Shown piece after piece: positions 8,843-19,903 of a stretch of 64,000 nt of DNA. A program made the translations under genes and the position numbers. Below the pieces are notes generated by a model. The model saw only the letters and a program-made list of their open reading frames with translations, ran no database searches and was not told the DNA's origin. Position 1 is the first letter of the stretch; every line of letters starts with the position of its first letter. The DNA comes from Novosphingopyxis iocasae (lineage in GTDB: Bacteria > Pseudomonadota > Alphaproteobacteria > Sphingomonadales > Sphingomonadaceae). The stretch lies in assembly GCF_014334095.1 (NCBI RefSeq), contig NZ_CP060495.1:829001-893000 (forward strand), in the 5' to 3' direction.

Positions 8843-10480
8843 TCAGGCCTCCACCACCAGGACGTCGACGATCGGCTTCTTGCCGGTCCACTCGCGCGCC
8901 GTGCGGCGCACGGCAAGGCGAACATTCTCGCGAAGCTTCTCGATATCGCCGTCAAACTTCTTCGTCGCCTTGCGCGCGGCGTCGATAGCATCGTCGAAAA
9001 ACTCGTCGCGTTCGTCCTCGATCGGCACACCCTGCGTCTGCATCACCGGATCGCCGGCAATGTTGCCGCCGGCGTCGATCGCCACCGCGACCGAAATCTG
9101 GCCGTTGTTCGAAATACGGCGACGCTCGTTCATGGTCGCGCCGTCCGCGGCGATGATGATATCACCATCGACGATCAAACGCCCTGCCCGCTCACGACCG
9201 ATGATCTTCGGCTCGCCCGGAGCAAGGCGGACGACATCGCCGTTTTTCTGCACCACCGCGCGCGGAATGCCGTGGGCCAGACCGAGACGCGCCTGTTCCT
9301 TCATGTGGCGCATCTCGCCATGCACCGGCATCAGGATGTCGGGGCGGATCCAGTCATACATGGACTTCAGCTCGGGGCGACCGGGATGGCCGGAGACATG
9401 GATATCCGCCTGCCGCTCGGTCACCATCGTCACGTCCATCTCGGCCAGCTTGTTCTGGATGATACCGATCGCAATTTCGTTGCCGGGGATCTGCTTGGAG
9501 GAGAACAGGACGACGTCTCCGGTCTCCAGCGAAAGCTTGTGGTTTCCTTCTGCCACGCGGGCCAAGGCTGCACGGGGGTCGCCCTGCCCGCCGGTGGCCA
9601 CGATCAGCACCTTGCTCCGCGGCAGCTGCATCGCCTCATCGAAGCGAACGACTTCAGGAAAGTTCTTCAGATAGCCGGTCGCCTTCGCGTTTTCGATCAT
9701 CCGGTCCAGCGATCGCCCCGCGACACACAGTTCGCGGCCCGTGGCCTTGGCAACTTCGCCGAGCGTTTGGAGCCGGGCAAGATTGGAGGCGAAAGTCGTC
9801 ACCATGATGCGCGTGTCGATCGCGCGGCATGCTTCCATCAACGATTCTCGGACCATCGCTTCCGAACCGGATGCGCTTTCGTTGAATACATTGGTGGAAT
9901 CGCAAACGAGCGCAAGAACGCCCTCATCGCCGATCGCCGTCAATTCCTCGGCAGTGGACGGCGTGCCGATCTGCGGCTCCTCGTCGATTTTCCAGTCGCC
10001 GGTGTGGAAAATATTGCCATAAGGCGTCTCGATCAGCAGCGCATTGCCTTCCGCGATGCTGTGGGCGAGCGGGACATAGCGGATGCCAAAATCGCCCAGC
10101 TGAAACTGGCCGTCATCTTCGATGACATTAAGCTCAATGTCCTTTTCCAGCCCATGCTCGCGCAGTTTGTAACCGATCAGGCCCGCGGTGAACTTGGTAG
10201 CGTAAAGCGGCACACCCAGTTCTTCGGCGAGCCACGGAATGGCACCGATATGATCCTCATGACCGTGGGTCAGCACGATACCGAGCAGATCGTCCGCATT
10301 GCGTTCGATAAATTCCAGGTCGGGCAGAACAAGGTCGGTGCCGGGATAGTAAGGATCGGAAAAGCTGATCCCGAGATCGACCATGATCCACTTGCCGTTA
10401 CAACCGTAAAGGTTGACGTTCATGCCAATCTCGCCCGAGCCACCCAGGGCCAGGAAGAGAAGTTCTTTTTTCGGTTTCAT
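8843..10480 (-). CDS. rnj: Ribonuclease J
   Basis: 545 aa metallo-beta-lactamase/beta-CASP ribonuclease with 5'-3' exo and endonuclease activity in mRNA decay and rRNA maturation. Visible features are the zinc motif HGHEDHIGA (72-80), the HTGDWKID segment, CDSTN of motif 2 and the C-terminal beta-CASP motif with [10 protein letters not shown]. In alphaproteobacteria RNase J coexists with RNase E. The ATG at 10480 overlaps the coaX stop in an atga, so the two are translationally coupled. This position after birA and coaX is conserved in sphingomonads. Confidence 0.96.
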   Translation of the reverse strand: MKPKKELLFLALGGSGEIGMNVNLYGCNGKWIMVDLGISFSDPYYPGTDLVLPDLEFIERNADDLLGIVLTHGHEDHIGAIPWLAEELGVPLYATKFTAGLIGYKLREHGLEKDIELNVIEDDGQFQLGDFGIRYVPLAHSIAEGNALLIETPYGNIFHTGDWKIDEEPQIGTPSTAEELTAIGDEGVLALVCDSTNVFNESASGSEAMVRESLMEACRAIDTRIMVTTFASNLARLQTLGEVAKATGRELCVAGRSLDRMIENAKATGYLKNFPEVVRFDEAMQLPRSKVLIVATGGQGDPRAALARVAEGNHKLSLETGDVVLFSSKQIPGNEIAIGIIQNKLAEMDVTMVTERQADIHVSGHPGRPELKSMYDWIRPDILMPVHGEMRHMKEQARLGLAHGIPRAVVQKNGDVVRLAPGEPKIIGRERAGRLIVDGDIIIAADGATMNERRRISNNGQISVAVAIDAGGNIAGDPVMQTQGVPIEDERDEFFDDAIDAARKATKKFDGDIEKLRENVRLAVRRTAREWTGKKPIVDVLVVEA

Positions 10481-11259
10481 AATGTGCTTTCAGCGCGGGC
10501 GGCGATCAGCGCCAGCCCCTTTAATGTAAGGTCCGGTTCGACGGCGTCGAACAGGTCGGTATGCTTGTCGAAGAGCTGGGCAAGGCCACCGGTCGCGATG
10601 ACGCGCGCCGGGCGGCCGATTTCTGTCCGCATTCGCTGGACGATCCCTTCCATCATGGAAACATAGCCCCAATAGACGCCGATATGCATCTGGTCTTCGG
10701 TATTACGCCCGATCACGCTGTCCGTGGCGGGCGCTTCGATCGCTATATTGGGTAGCTTGGCCGCCGCCGCAACCAAGGCGTCGAGCGAAAGGTTGATGCC
10801 CGGCGCGATGATGCCGCCCTTATAGGCACCGGTATAATCGATATGATCGAACGTGGTGGCCGTGCCGAAGTCGATGACAATCAGATCGCCGTCATGCGCT
10901 GCATGGGCGGCAACTGCGTTAACCGCGCGATCCGCGCCCAATGAGCGCGGCTCCTCCACATCAACGACAAGACCGTAATCCGCAGCCCCGCGCCCAGCCA
11001 CCAGAGCCTCGCACCCCAGATATTTGTCGGCCAGAAGCGTCAGGTTGTGAAGCGCGCGCGGCACGACGGTGGAAACGATGACGGCGTCGATGCTTGACGG
11101 ATCGATTCCCGCCAGCTCCATCAGCTGCCGCAACCAAACGGCATATTCGTCCGCCGTGCGACGCGGATCCGTGGCGATGCGCCAGCGCGCCTTGACCTCG
11201 CCCGCTTTCATTGCGGCAAAGACGATATTGGTATTACCGGCATCGATGGCGAGCAGCAT
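10477..11259 (-). CDS. coaX: Type III pantothenate kinase
   Basis: 260 aa, the first enzyme of coenzyme A synthesis (pantothenate to 4'-phosphopantothenate), cytoplasmic. Hallmarks are the phosphate motif DAGNTN at residues 6-11, LGADRAVNA in the middle, DFGTATTFD, and a late ATGGLA. The length is normal for the family. It starts 5 bases after birA ends and overlaps rnj by 4 bases, so birA-coaX-rnj is one transcription unit. BirA and CoaX adjacency is common and links biotin and CoA supply. Confidence 0.96.
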   Translation of the reverse strand: MLLAIDAGNTNIVFAAMKAGEVKARWRIATDPRRTADEYAVWLRQLMELAGIDPSSIDAVIVSTVVPRALHNLTLLADKYLGCEALVAGRGAADYGLVVDVEEPRSLGADRAVNAVAAHAAHDGDLIVIDFGTATTFDHIDYTGAYKGGIIAPGINLSLDALVAAAAKLPNIAIEAPATDSVIGRNTEDQMHIGVYWGYVSMMEGIVQRMRTEIGRPARVIATGGLAQLFDKHTDLFDAVEPDLTLKGLALIAARAESTL

Positions 11260-11264
11260 GGCCT

Positions 11265-12029
11265 TCAGCTCCGTTCCCTGACGATCTCAACATCGGCTGC
11301 CCGAATTTCCCGCAAGCTGCCGTCAGCCAATTCCAACAACAGAGCGCCGTCGGCGGCAAGGCCCCCGAAGCGTCCGACAAGTTTTTCCTCCGGCCCGAGC
11401 GATACCGATAGTTCTGCGCCGCGCGGATGGGCGCGCGATTCCCATTCCTGCAATATGGCTGGGAGCCGGTCAGCTCGCCAGCGTTCCAGCATCGCGGCGA
11501 ACGCAGAGGCCAGCTCAGGCATCAGGGCGGCGGGCTCGGCGACCGTTCCAACGTCCGCGAAGCTGGCAGTCTTACGGCCGGGAATGTCCGGCGCATGGGC
11601 AAGGTTTACACCCATGCCAAGGACCACCACATCGCCCTCCCGCTCCAAGAGGATGCCGGTGCATTTGCCTCCGTCCAGCAGAAGGTCATTCGGCCATTTC
11701 AGTTGAAGAGCGCGCTCTCCGGCAAGCGGCAGCAGCACCTTATGTGCAGCAACCGCTGCGACAAAGGCGAGGCTGGGCGCTGGCGGATCATCTGGACGCA
11801 GCGGGATGAGCGTGCTGGCATAAAGGTTGCCGACGGGGCTCTGCCAGTTCCGTCCAAGCCGACCGCGGCCGCCGCTCTGCCGATCGGCGCGCAGCCAGTA
11901 GCCTTCTTCCGCACCCGAACGGGCCATTGCCGCCACGTCGTCATTGGTCGACGTGGTGCTGGAAACGCTGTCGATGCGCGAGATCAGAACAGGGCCGAAG
12001 AGGCGTTGCTGGCAAAGGTGCCAAGCCAC
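11265..12029 (-). CDS. birA: Biotin--[acetyl-CoA-carboxylase] ligase
   Basis: Attaches biotin to carboxylase carrier domains. The catalytic domain is complete: [12 protein letters not shown] near the start, the biotin/ATP loop [10 protein letters not shown], the lysine motif LKWPNDLLL, and the C-terminal SH3-like domain. There is no N-terminal DNA-binding domain, so it is a monofunctional ligase. The start is unclear. No ATG, GTG or TTG lies at the family N-terminus ([15 protein letters not shown]); the codon there is CTG at 11987, overlapping the nuoN stop in ctga. The GTG at 12029 inside nuoN is given here, and an ATG at 12086 is also in frame. Confidence 0.92.
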   Translation of the reverse strand: MAWHLCQQRLFGPVLISRIDSVSSTTSTNDDVAAMARSGAEEGYWLRADRQSGGRGRLGRNWQSPVGNLYASTLIPLRPDDPPAPSLAFVAAVAAHKVLLPLAGERALQLKWPNDLLLDGGKCTGILLEREGDVVVLGMGVNLAHAPDIPGRKTASFADVGTVAEPAALMPELASAFAAMLERWRADRLPAILQEWESRAHPRGAELSVSLGPEEKLVGRFGGLAADGALLLELADGSLREIRAADVEIVRERS

Positions 12030-13414
12030 GGAATCGCGAAATACCCCACAGGCGACACGAGCAGCGCGAGCACCGCCCCGGTCCATGCCAGAGCACGGCT
12101 ATCACCGCGCGCAAGCTCGCCCGTCGCGTCATCGAAATACATCAGCTTCACGATCTTGATGTAATAGAACGCGCCGATCACCGAGGCGGCGATGCCGATC
12201 ACCGCGAGCGGCAGCAAACCGGCTGCGATAGCCGCGTTGAACACGACGACCTTGCCCCAGAAGCCGAACAGCGGAGGAATACCGGCGAGCGAGAACATGA
12301 AAATCGCCAGCGCAAAGGCAAGGCCCTTATTGGTTTGCGACAGGCCCGCAATGTCCTTCAGCTCCTCCCGCGGCGAACCATCGGGCCCACGAAGCTGCAT
12401 AATGCAGACAAAGCTACCCAGCGTCATCGCCACATAAATCGTGAGATAGACGAGCACGGCGGAAACACCCTCCGCGGTTCCCGCGGCCAGGCCGATGAGC
12501 ATGAAGCCGATATTGTTGATCGAGCTGTAGGCCAGCAGCCGCTTCAGATTGGTCTGCCCGATCGCCGCGACGGCACCGAGGATGATCGAGGCGAGCGCCA
12601 CGAAAATGATGATCTGCTGCCAGGCGAGCGTCTGCGCCCCGAATGCATCGACTGCGACACGGACGGTGAGCGCGGTTGCCGCTACTTTAGGGGCGCTGGC
12701 GAAAAAGGCGGTGACGGGCGTCGGCGCGCCCTCATAGACGTCGGGCGTCCACATGTGGAACGGCACGGCGCTGATCTTGAAAGCGAGGCCTGCCAGCACG
12801 AACACGATGCCGAACAACGCGCCCGTTTCCATTCCGCCGTCCAACGAGGCGAAAACTGCAGCGAAGCTGGTCGATCCGGTGAAGCCGTACACCAGCGACA
12901 TACCGAACAGCAGAATGCCGCTGGCAAGAGCGCCGAGTACGAAATATTTGAGGCCTGCCTCGGCCGAACGCTCGTCCGTGCGCAGGAAGCTGGCGAGCAC
13001 ATAGGCAGCAAGGCTGTTGAGCTCCAGTCCGATATAGAGCGTCAGGAAGTCCGTGGCGGAAACCATCATGCCCATGCCGACACAGGCGTAAATCACCAGC
13101 ACCGGATATTCGGCGCGCGCCAGCCCCTGACGGTCAAAGAATTTCGGCGCGATCATCAAGGAAATGGCCGCCGAGATATAGATCAGCACATGCGCGAAAT
13201 CGGAGAACTGATCGCCGCTGTAGAGTCCGCCGAAAGCATCGCCGGTGAAACCGAGCGCCGCGAAACCAGCGCCGACCAGCAGGGCAACCGCGGCAATGCT
13301 CGCGCCGCGCATGGCCTTCGCACCGGACCATGCCGACCACAACAGGAGGACCAGGCCACCAACGCTGAGAATGAGCTCCGGCAGCGTGATGAGGAGGGAA
13401 CGACCGTAATCCAT
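11984..13414 (-). CDS. nuoN: NADH-quinone oxidoreductase subunit N
   Basis: 476 aa antiporter-like membrane subunit of complex I (proton pumping), with about 14 hydrophobic helices. Family marks are the lysine-bearing helix segment AFKISAVPFHMWTPDVYEG and the GQTNLKRLLAYSSINNIG motif. The ATG at 13414 shares one base with the nuoM stop (tgatg). Longer in-frame starts lie inside nuoM. It is the last nuo gene and is followed directly by birA. Confidence 0.97.
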   Translation of the reverse strand: MDYGRSLLITLPELILSVGGLVLLLWSAWSGAKAMRGASIAAVALLVGAGFAALGFTGDAFGGLYSGDQFSDFAHVLIYISAAISLMIAPKFFDRQGLARAEYPVLVIYACVGMGMMVSATDFLTLYIGLELNSLAAYVLASFLRTDERSAEAGLKYFVLGALASGILLFGMSLVYGFTGSTSFAAVFASLDGGMETGALFGIVFVLAGLAFKISAVPFHMWTPDVYEGAPTPVTAFFASAPKVAATALTVRVAVDAFGAQTLAWQQIIIFVALASIILGAVAAIGQTNLKRLLAYSSINNIGFMLIGLAAGTAEGVSAVLVYLTIYVAMTLGSFVCIMQLRGPDGSPREELKDIAGLSQTNKGLAFALAIFMFSLAGIPPLFGFWGKVVVFNAAIAAGLLPLAVIGIAASVIGAFYYIKIVKLMYFDDATGELARGDSRALAWTGAVLALLVSPVGYFAIPWLGTFASNASSALF

Positions 13415-14982
13415 CAGTGCGCCTCCCCGGCGGCAGGTACTTCTTCGTGGGAAACTTCGCCCGCAACGCGGTAGCGCTGCGTCCACGGAGCATTTTCGAT
13501 AATGTTGCTGTCACTCGCAGGCTTAGCGCTATCGAGGCGCTCGACCAGGACGGAGACGTCCTTACGGATCGGTGCCAGGAAGCTTTCCGGATATACACCC
13601 ATCCAGAGAGCCACGCCGGCGAGCGGTGCCAACAGCCACAGTTCGCGCTTGTCGACATCGCTCATCGCGGCAGCGTCCGCGTTGATCTGATCACCGAACG
13701 CGACCCGGCGATAGAGGTACAACATGTAAGCCGCGCCTAGGATAATACCGGTGGTGCAGATCAGGGCAGCCCAGGTCGATGCCTGATAGGTACCGGCGAG
13801 CGCCAGGAATTCTCCGACGAAGCCGCTGGTGCCCGGCAGGCCGATCGAGGCCATCGTGAACAGCAGGAAGAATACCGAGTAGGTTGGCATGTTGATCGCA
13901 AGCCCACCGTAGCGGCTGATTTCACGGGTGTGCAGGCGATCGTAGATCACACCAACGCACAGGAACAGCGCGCCCGAGACGATACCGTGGCTCAGCATCA
14001 GTACGATCGAGCCTTCAAGGCCCTGCTGGTTGAAAGCAAACAGGCCAACGGTGACGATCGCCATATGCGCAACCGAACTGTAGGCGATCAGCTTCTTCAT
14101 GTCCTGCTGCACCAGCGCAATCAGCGAAGTGTAGACAACGGCCACCATGGACAACCCGAAGACCAGCCACATCAACTCGGCCGACGCCTGGGGGAACATA
14201 GGCAACGAGAAGCGGAGCATACCGTATCCGCCCAGCTTCAGCAGCACACCGGCCAGGATGACAGAGCCGGCGGTTGGCGCCTGAACGTGCGCGTCGGGCA
14301 ACCATGTATGGACCGGCCACATCGGCATCTTGACCGCAAAACTGGCGAAGAAGGCAAGCCAGAGCCAGGTCTGCGCCTGAACCGGGAAGTCCGTCACCAT
14401 CAGCTCGGGGATCATCGCCGTGCCTGCCTGCTGTACCATCCAAAGGATCGCAATCAGCATCAGCACCGAGCCGAGAAGCGTATATAGGAAGAACTTGTAT
14501 GCCGCGTAAATTCGATCTGCACCGCCCCAGATACCGATGATCAGATACATCGGGATGAGGCCCGCTTCGAAGAAAATGTAAAACAGGAAGATGTCCTGTG
14601 CGGCGAATACGCCGATGATCAGCGTTTCCATGAACAGGAACGCCGCCATATATTCCGGCACCCGCTTGGCGATCGCGTTCCAGCTGGCGCCGATACAGAT
14701 CGGCATCAGAAAGACGGTAAGCACGATCAGCATCAGTGCGATGCCATCGATCCCCAGCGCCCAGGAGAACGGCCCGAATAGATCGGCACGCTCGACAAAC
14801 TGCCACTGCGCGCCCGCGGGATCGTAGAGCGCCCAGAGGATGATGCCGATGACGAAGTTCAGCAGCGTCGCACCCAGTGCAATCGCACGTGCACCGCTGG
14901 CGCCGACAAACAGGCAGACAATCGCCGCGACGAACGGAATCGCAAGAAGCAGCGAGAGAATGGGAAAACCGATATCGCTCAT
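13414..14982 (-). CDS. nuoM: NADH-quinone oxidoreductase subunit M
   Basis: 522 aa membrane subunit of complex I and one of three antiporter-like proton channels. It contains MPMWPVHTWLPDAHVQAP and a QQDMKKLIAYSSVAHMA segment with the key lysines. The hydrophobic profile and length are normal, with a soluble C-terminal tail of about 35 residues. ATG start at 14982, one base after the nuoL stop. Confidence 0.97.
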   Translation of the reverse strand: MSDIGFPILSLLLAIPFVAAIVCLFVGASGARAIALGATLLNFVIGIILWALYDPAGAQWQFVERADLFGPFSWALGIDGIALMLIVLTVFLMPICIGASWNAIAKRVPEYMAAFLFMETLIIGVFAAQDIFLFYIFFEAGLIPMYLIIGIWGGADRIYAAYKFFLYTLLGSVLMLIAILWMVQQAGTAMIPELMVTDFPVQAQTWLWLAFFASFAVKMPMWPVHTWLPDAHVQAPTAGSVILAGVLLKLGGYGMLRFSLPMFPQASAELMWLVFGLSMVAVVYTSLIALVQQDMKKLIAYSSVAHMAIVTVGLFAFNQQGLEGSIVLMLSHGIVSGALFLCVGVIYDRLHTREISRYGGLAINMPTYSVFFLLFTMASIGLPGTSGFVGEFLALAGTYQASTWAALICTTGIILGAAYMLYLYRRVAFGDQINADAAAMSDVDKRELWLLAPLAGVALWMGVYPESFLAPIRKDVSVLVERLDSAKPASDSNIIENAPWTQRYRVAGEVSHEEVPAAGEAH

Positions 14983-14983
14983 G

Positions 14984-17080
14984 TCAGCGCACCATCACCC
15001 AGGTGACGAGGCCGACGAGGCCGAGCAGCATCACCAGCGCGTAAGAATAAAGATAGCCCGACTGGAAGCGGACCGCGAAACCCGAGCCCGACCGCACAAG
15101 CGTGGCAATCCCGTCCGGACCAAACCGGTCGATCAGACCCTTGTCGCCGCCCTTCCAGAAAATCCGCCCGAGCCAGAATGAAGGCCGCACGAAGATCAGG
15201 TTGTAGAGCTCATCAAAATACCATTTGTTGAGCAGGAAACGGTAGAGCGGGCGCAGATTGTCAGCGAACGCCTTGGGCGCGTCGCTTTCGCGCAGGTACA
15301 TCAGCGCGGCGGTGATCAAACCGATCAGCATGGCCACGGTCGAGCCGAATTTAACCCAAAGCGGCACTTCGTGCATCGCGTGCATCAGATGTTCGTTGAA
15401 CGCGAGGCTGCCCTTCCAGAATTCACCCGCCGTTTCCGGCTCGACGAAGAAGTTGTGGAACAGGAAGCCGGCAAAAACCGCGCCAAAAGAAAGGATGATC
15501 AGCGGCAACAGCATGACCCACGGGCTCTCGTGCGGATGATAGCCCGCGGTGCCCGGCGGAAGATCTTCCGCATCCGCGCCACGCGGATCGGGCGCGTAAC
15601 CGGAATCTTCCTGCGCCGGAGGATTATCGGCATCCGGTTCCTCATGCGCATGGGTGGCATGCTCGGCGTCGTCATGATGTCCGTGCATGGCATGGCGAAT
15701 ATGCTCGCTGTCGGCCCAGCGGGGTTTACCCCAGAAGGTGAGGAACATCAGGCGCCAGCTGTAGAAGCTGGTGAGGAGCGCGGCGGCCACACCCATGAAC
15801 CAGGCATAGCCGGAATATGGCCCCGTCGCGGCGTAAGCCACTTCGATGATCGCATCCTTGGAATAAAAGCCTGCAAAACCGCCGAGACCCAAAATACCCA
15901 CGCCCGTAATGGCGAGCGTGCCGGCCATCATGCCCCAGAAGGTAATCGGGATTTTCTTCCGCAGGCCGCCATAGAAGCGCATGTCCTGCTCATGATGCAT
16001 GGAGTGGATCACGCTGCCCGCGCCCAGGAACAATAGTGCCTTGAAGATTGCGTGCGTGAACAGGTGGAACATCGCCGCGCCATAGGCACCCACACCGACG
16101 GCGAAGAACATATAGCCGAGCTGCGAGCAGGTGGAATACGCGATCACGCGCTTGATGTCGGTCTGCACCAGCGCAACCGTGGCGGCGAACATCGCGGTAG
16201 TTGCCCCGATGATCGTGATGAAGTTCAGCGCAAACTGGCTGGTTTCGAACAGCGGCGACAGACGGCAGACCATGAAGACCCCCGCAGTAACCATCGTGGC
16301 GGCATGGATCAGCGCAGAAACCGGCGTTGGGCCTTCCATCGCGTCCGGAAGCCATGTGTGCAGGCCGAGCTGGGCTGATTTGCCCATCGCACCAATGAAA
16401 AGAAGGATGCAGAGCAGGCTCATCGTATCGACGCGCAATCCGGCAAAACCGATGCTGGAGCCTGCCTGTGCGGGGGCGGCCGCAAGGATTTCCGGAATTG
16501 AAACGGTGCCGAACACCAGGAACACTCCGAAGATACCCATCATGAAGCCGAGATCGCCAACGCGGTTGACCACGAAGGCCTTGATCGCGGCTGCATTGGC
16601 GCTCGGCTTGCGGAACCAGAACCCGATGAGGAGATAGGAGGCAAGGCCCACCCCTTCCCAACCGAAGAACATCTGGACGAGGTTATCGGCGGTCACCAGC
16701 ATGAGCATGGCGAAGGTGAAGAGCGAGAGATAAGCGAAGAAACGCGGTTGATCCGGATCCTCGTCCATATATCCCCAGCTGTAGAGATGAACGAGCGCCG
16801 AGACGCTGGTGATCACAACCAGCATCACCGCGGTCAGCGTGTCGACGCGCAAGGCCCAATCGAAATCAAACCCGTCCGAGCGGACCCAGGTCATGACCGG
16901 CGCGACATAAGCTTCGCCCGCGCCTGACAGAAAACCGGTGAAAATCACCCAGCTCAACGCGCAGGAAACAAACAGCGCGCCCGTGGTGAGCAATTTGGCC
17001 GGCACATTACCGATCGCGCGGTTCGAAAGGCCCGCAACGATCGCCGCAAGCAGCGGCAGAAGAACGATGATCTGGATCAC
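14984..17080 (-). CDS. nuoL: NADH-quinone oxidoreductase subunit L, with a histidine-rich insertion
   Basis: 698 aa, the largest antiporter-like subunit of complex I, with the long lateral helix at the C-terminus. It shows [20 protein letters not shown] and the [18 protein letters not shown] motif. At about residues 455-515 it has a soluble insertion rich in His, Asp and Glu ([19 protein letters not shown]), longer than in typical NuoL and a possible metal-binding loop. GTG start at 17080, 8 bases after the nuoK stop. Confidence 0.97.
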   Translation of the reverse strand: MIQIIVLLPLLAAIVAGLSNRAIGNVPAKLLTTGALFVSCALSWVIFTGFLSGAGEAYVAPVMTWVRSDGFDFDWALRVDTLTAVMLVVITSVSALVHLYSWGYMDEDPDQPRFFAYLSLFTFAMLMLVTADNLVQMFFGWEGVGLASYLLIGFWFRKPSANAAAIKAFVVNRVGDLGFMMGIFGVFLVFGTVSIPEILAAAPAQAGSSIGFAGLRVDTMSLLCILLFIGAMGKSAQLGLHTWLPDAMEGPTPVSALIHAATMVTAGVFMVCRLSPLFETSQFALNFITIIGATTAMFAATVALVQTDIKRVIAYSTCSQLGYMFFAVGVGAYGAAMFHLFTHAIFKALLFLGAGSVIHSMHHEQDMRFYGGLRKKIPITFWGMMAGTLAITGVGILGLGGFAGFYSKDAIIEVAYAATGPYSGYAWFMGVAAALLTSFYSWRLMFLTFWGKPRWADSEHIRHAMHGHHDDAEHATHAHEEPDADNPPAQEDSGYAPDPRGADAEDLPPGTAGYHPHESPWVMLLPLIILSFGAVFAGFLFHNFFVEPETAGEFWKGSLAFNEHLMHAMHEVPLWVKFGSTVAMLIGLITAALMYLRESDAPKAFADNLRPLYRFLLNKWYFDELYNLIFVRPSFWLGRIFWKGGDKGLIDRFGPDGIATLVRSGSGFAVRFQSGYLYSYALVMLLGLVGLVTWVMVR

Positions 17081-17088
17081 GGCGCCCG

Positions 17089-17394
17089 TCAGCCCTTCAT
17101 CCGGTTGACGTCATCGACCGCGATGGTGCCGCGGCCACGGAAATAGATAACCAGAATGGCCAACCCGATAGCCGCCTCGCCCGCGGCGACGGTCAGTACG
17201 AACATGGCGAAAATCTGGCCGGTCAGGTCCTGCAAGGCGCTCGAGAAGGCCACCAGGTTGATGTTCACTGCAAGCAGGATCAGTTCGATAGCCATGAGAA
17301 TGATGATCACATTCTTCCGGTTCAGAAAGATTCCGAGCACGCCCATCACGAACAGGATCGAGCTGACGACGAGATAATGTTCGATGCCGATCAC
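17089..17394 (-). CDS. nuoK: NADH-quinone oxidoreductase subunit K
   Basis: 101 aa with three membrane helices. Conserved Glu residues lie in the second and third helices ([21 protein letters not shown]), part of the proton path at the hydrophilic axis of complex I. GTG start at 17394 overlapping the nuoJ stop as gtga. Length and motif fit exactly. Confidence 0.96.
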   Translation of the reverse strand: MIGIEHYLVVSSILFVMGVLGIFLNRKNVIIILMAIELILLAVNINLVAFSSALQDLTGQIFAMFVLTVAAGEAAIGLAILVIYFRGRGTIAVDDVNRMKG

Positions 17395-18005
17395 AGTTCG
17401 ACCCCCTGCCCCACTTCGGGGTTCAGATTTCGGACCGCTTCGCCAGGACGGCGGCGGACCTGCTTCTTAATGTTCTGCGGGCGGGTGCCGCGGCGCTGGC
17501 GGTGCGTCAAAACGATCGCGCCGATCATGGCGACCAGCAGGATGAGGCCCGCAGCTTCGAAAAGGAAGATATATTTGGTGTAGAGCAGCGCACCGATCGC
17601 CTCAATGTTCGAAACGCTCATATCGATGGGCGCGCTCGTTTCCGTGCCGAGTTTGATCGCACCGGCACGAAACGCTTCCAGCCCCAGCACCAGCTCAATC
17701 GCGAGAAACGCGGCGAGGATGATGCCAAAAAACAGATATTTGGCAAAACCTGCGCGCAATTCCGCGAAATCGATGTCCAGCATCATCACCACGAACAGGA
17801 ACAGCACCGCAACCGCGCCGACATAGACGATGACGAGCAACATCGCGATGAACTCAGCGCCCGCAAGCACCATCAGCCCCGCCGCGTTGAAAAAGGCGAG
17901 GATGAGCCACAGTACGCTATGCACCGGATTTTTCGCGAAAATCGTGAACGCCCCGGAAAGGAGCACGATTGTCGCAAACAGATAAAAGGCGAGTGTCTGG
18001 ATCAA
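17391..18005 (-). CDS. nuoJ: NADH-quinone oxidoreductase subunit J
   Basis: 204 aa with five membrane helices and a basic C-terminal tail ([18 protein letters not shown]). The third helix with [18 protein letters not shown] is the conserved quinone-linked pi-bulge segment of NuoJ/ND6. The start read is TTG at 18005, giving the family N-terminus [11 protein letters not shown] 133-base gap separates it from nuoI, the only gap over 20 bases inside the nuo gene series. Confidence 0.95.
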   Translation of the reverse strand: MIQTLAFYLFATIVLLSGAFTIFAKNPVHSVLWLILAFFNAAGLMVLAGAEFIAMLLVIVYVGAVAVLFLFVVMMLDIDFAELRAGFAKYLFFGIILAAFLAIELVLGLEAFRAGAIKLGTETSAPIDMSVSNIEAIGALLYTKYIFLFEAAGLILLVAMIGAIVLTHRQRRGTRPQNIKKQVRRRPGEAVRNLNPEVGQGVEL

Positions 18006-18138
18006 GAGCTTCGATGGTCCCCTGTGTCGTCAGCCCTCACACCCTACGAGGTGCCTGTCGGATATATCGGCTTCGCAACGCTCAGCCCTGACGGATCTGG
18101 ATCGGTTTGTTCTGTTATTGAATCGTTATGGCCGCGGC

Positions 18139-18624
18139 TTAGCGATAGGGCGCATCGGCGGCAAGGTTCGCGGCAATCGCGCGCTCCCATTTATCGCCAT
18201 TTTCGAGAAGCTTCGATTTGTCGTAGATCAGCTCCTCGCGCGTTTCCGTCGAATATTCAAAGTTCGGCCCCTCGACGATGGCATCTACCGGGCAGGCTTC
18301 CTGACAAAAACCGCAATAGATGCACTTCGTCATGTCGATATCGTAGCGCGTGGTGCGACGGCTTCCATCGTCGCGCGGCTCGGCCTCGATCGTAATCGCC
18401 TGGGCCGGGCACACCGCCTCGCACAGCTTGCACGCGATGCAGCGCTCTTCCCCATTGGGATAACGGCGCAGCGCATGCTCACCGCGGAAGCGCGGGGAGA
18501 GCGGGTTCTTCTCATACGGATAGTTGATCGTCGCCTTGGGCTTGAAGAAATATTTCAGAGTCAGCCAATGCGCCTTCACGAACTCCGAAAGAGTGTAGGC
18601 TTTGACGGTATCAGCGAAGCTCAT
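18139..18624 (-). CDS. nuoI: NADH-quinone oxidoreductase subunit I
   Basis: 161 aa peripheral subunit carrying clusters N6a and N6b. Two complete ferredoxin motifs are visible, [16 protein letters not shown] and [16 protein letters not shown], with an N-terminal amphipathic helix that lies on the membrane. The ATG at 18624 overlaps the nuoH stop by 4 bases (atga). Confidence 0.97.
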   Translation of the reverse strand: MSFADTVKAYTLSEFVKAHWLTLKYFFKPKATINYPYEKNPLSPRFRGEHALRRYPNGEERCIACKLCEAVCPAQAITIEAEPRDDGSRRTTRYDIDMTKCIYCGFCQEACPVDAIVEGPNFEYSTETREELIYDKSKLLENGDKWERAIAANLAADAPYR

Positions 18625-19673
18625 GAGAGCACTCCGTAGCGGGTAATCATCAGATAGCCGGAGACCAGGAACACCCAGAACAGGCTGATCGGGAGGAACA
18701 CTTTCCAGCCCAGACGCATCAGCTGGTCATAGCGATAACGCGGGACGGTGGCCTTTACCCAGCTGAACATGAAGAAGAAAACGAGGATTTTCAGGAAGAA
18801 CCAGATGATGCCGGGCACGTAGTAAAGCGGAGCCCAATCGATCGGCGGCAGCCATCCGCCCCAGAACAGCAGCGCGTTGAGCGCGCACATCAGGATGACA
18901 TTGGCATATTCGCCCAGCCAGAACAGCGCGAACGCCATCGAGCTATATTCGGTCTGGTAACCGGCGACGAGCTCCGACTCTGCCTCGGTCAAGTCGAACG
19001 GCGCGCGTGCCGTTTCCGCAAGCGAGGAGATGAAGAACAGGACTGCAATCGGAAAGAGCAGCGGGTTCAGGCCGTTGAAGCTGATGATCCCCAGGATCGT
19101 GCCGCGCTGTGCATCGATGATGCCGCCGAGGTTCGACGTACCGGCCCAGAGAATGACGCTGATCAGGATGAAGCCGATGGAGACTTCGTAGCTGATCATC
19201 TGCGCGGCGGCGCGCATCGCCGAGAAAAACGGATATTTGGAATTGGACGCCCAGCCCGAAATCACGACGCCGTAAACGCCGAGCGAACTGATCGCGAGAA
19301 CGTAGAGCAGGCCGACATTGATGTCCGCCAGCACCATGCCCGGTCCGAACGGAATCACCGCCCAGGCAAGAAGCGCCACCGTAAAGGTGATGATCGGTGC
19401 GATCAGGAAGAGCCCGCGGTTCGCCGCAGACGGAATAATGGTCTCCTGCAGGAAGACCTTCAGGCCATCGGCAAAGCTCTGCAACAGGCCGAAAGGTCCC
19501 ACCACATTGGGACCCTTGCGCAGCGCCATCGCCGCCCAGATCTTGCGATCGGCGTAAATGATCAGCGCGACCGCCAGCATCAGCGGCAGCGCGATGAGCA
19601 AGATGCCAGCAATGGTCGCTATGAACCACGCCCAGGCGGGGTCCATGCCCCAGGAAATAAATTGCGCGGTCAT
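18621..19673 (-). CDS. nuoH: NADH-quinone oxidoreductase subunit H
   Basis: 350 aa, eight-helix membrane subunit forming the quinone chamber. The conserved loop with [15 protein letters not shown] and the acidic segment [14 protein letters not shown] are present. The ATG at 19673 overlaps the stop of the small membrane-protein gene upstream by 4 bases. Confidence 0.97.
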   Translation of the reverse strand: MTAQFISWGMDPAWAWFIATIAGILLIALPLMLAVALIIYADRKIWAAMALRKGPNVVGPFGLLQSFADGLKVFLQETIIPSAANRGLFLIAPIITFTVALLAWAVIPFGPGMVLADINVGLLYVLAISSLGVYGVVISGWASNSKYPFFSAMRAAAQMISYEVSIGFILISVILWAGTSNLGGIIDAQRGTILGIISFNGLNPLLFPIAVLFFISSLAETARAPFDLTEAESELVAGYQTEYSSMAFALFWLGEYANVILMCALNALLFWGGWLPPIDWAPLYYVPGIIWFFLKILVFFFMFSWVKATVPRYRYDQLMRLGWKVFLPISLFWVFLVSGYLMITRYGVLS

Positions 19674-19903
19674 GGACGGTCTCCCCGCTCAAAAAGCCAG
19701 ATGTCCAGACGCCAGATGATCGCCGCACCAATGAACGGCGGTATCGCCGCATTAAACGCTCCGACTACTCCAGCAACCAATACCCCAGGCTCTCCCGTCC
19801 GACTGCCGACGAACAAGGTTAAAGATAGGGTGGCAATCGAAACAACGACAGCGACCACGAACAGGATTTTCGCGGCGCTCCGCATCAAGCCAGGATATCT
19901 CAT
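19670..19903 (-). CDS. Small two-helix membrane protein inside the nuo operon
   Basis: 77 aa. Hydrophobic segments lie at about 10-33 and 40-66, with a short charged tail (LFERGDRP). It sits exactly between nuoG and nuoH and overlaps both by 4 bases (atga at each end), so it is translated with them. It is not a standard complex I subunit and I recognise no family. Tight coupling argues it is a real gene, perhaps an accessory subunit or assembly factor of the enzyme. Confidence 0.8.
   Translation of the reverse strand: MRYPGLMRSAAKILFVVAVVVSIATLSLTLFVGSRTGEPGVLVAGVVGAFNAAIPPFIGAAIIWRLDIWLFERGDRP

Noticed and set aside
8816-10666. Open plus-strand frame of 616 codons
   Set aside because: Antisense to rnj and coaX, which are firmly identified; translated product is low-complexity His/Arg/Asp.
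11927-13474. Open plus-strand frame of 515 codons
   Set aside because: Antisense shadow of nuoN; product is Arg/Glu/Gln-rich with no domain.
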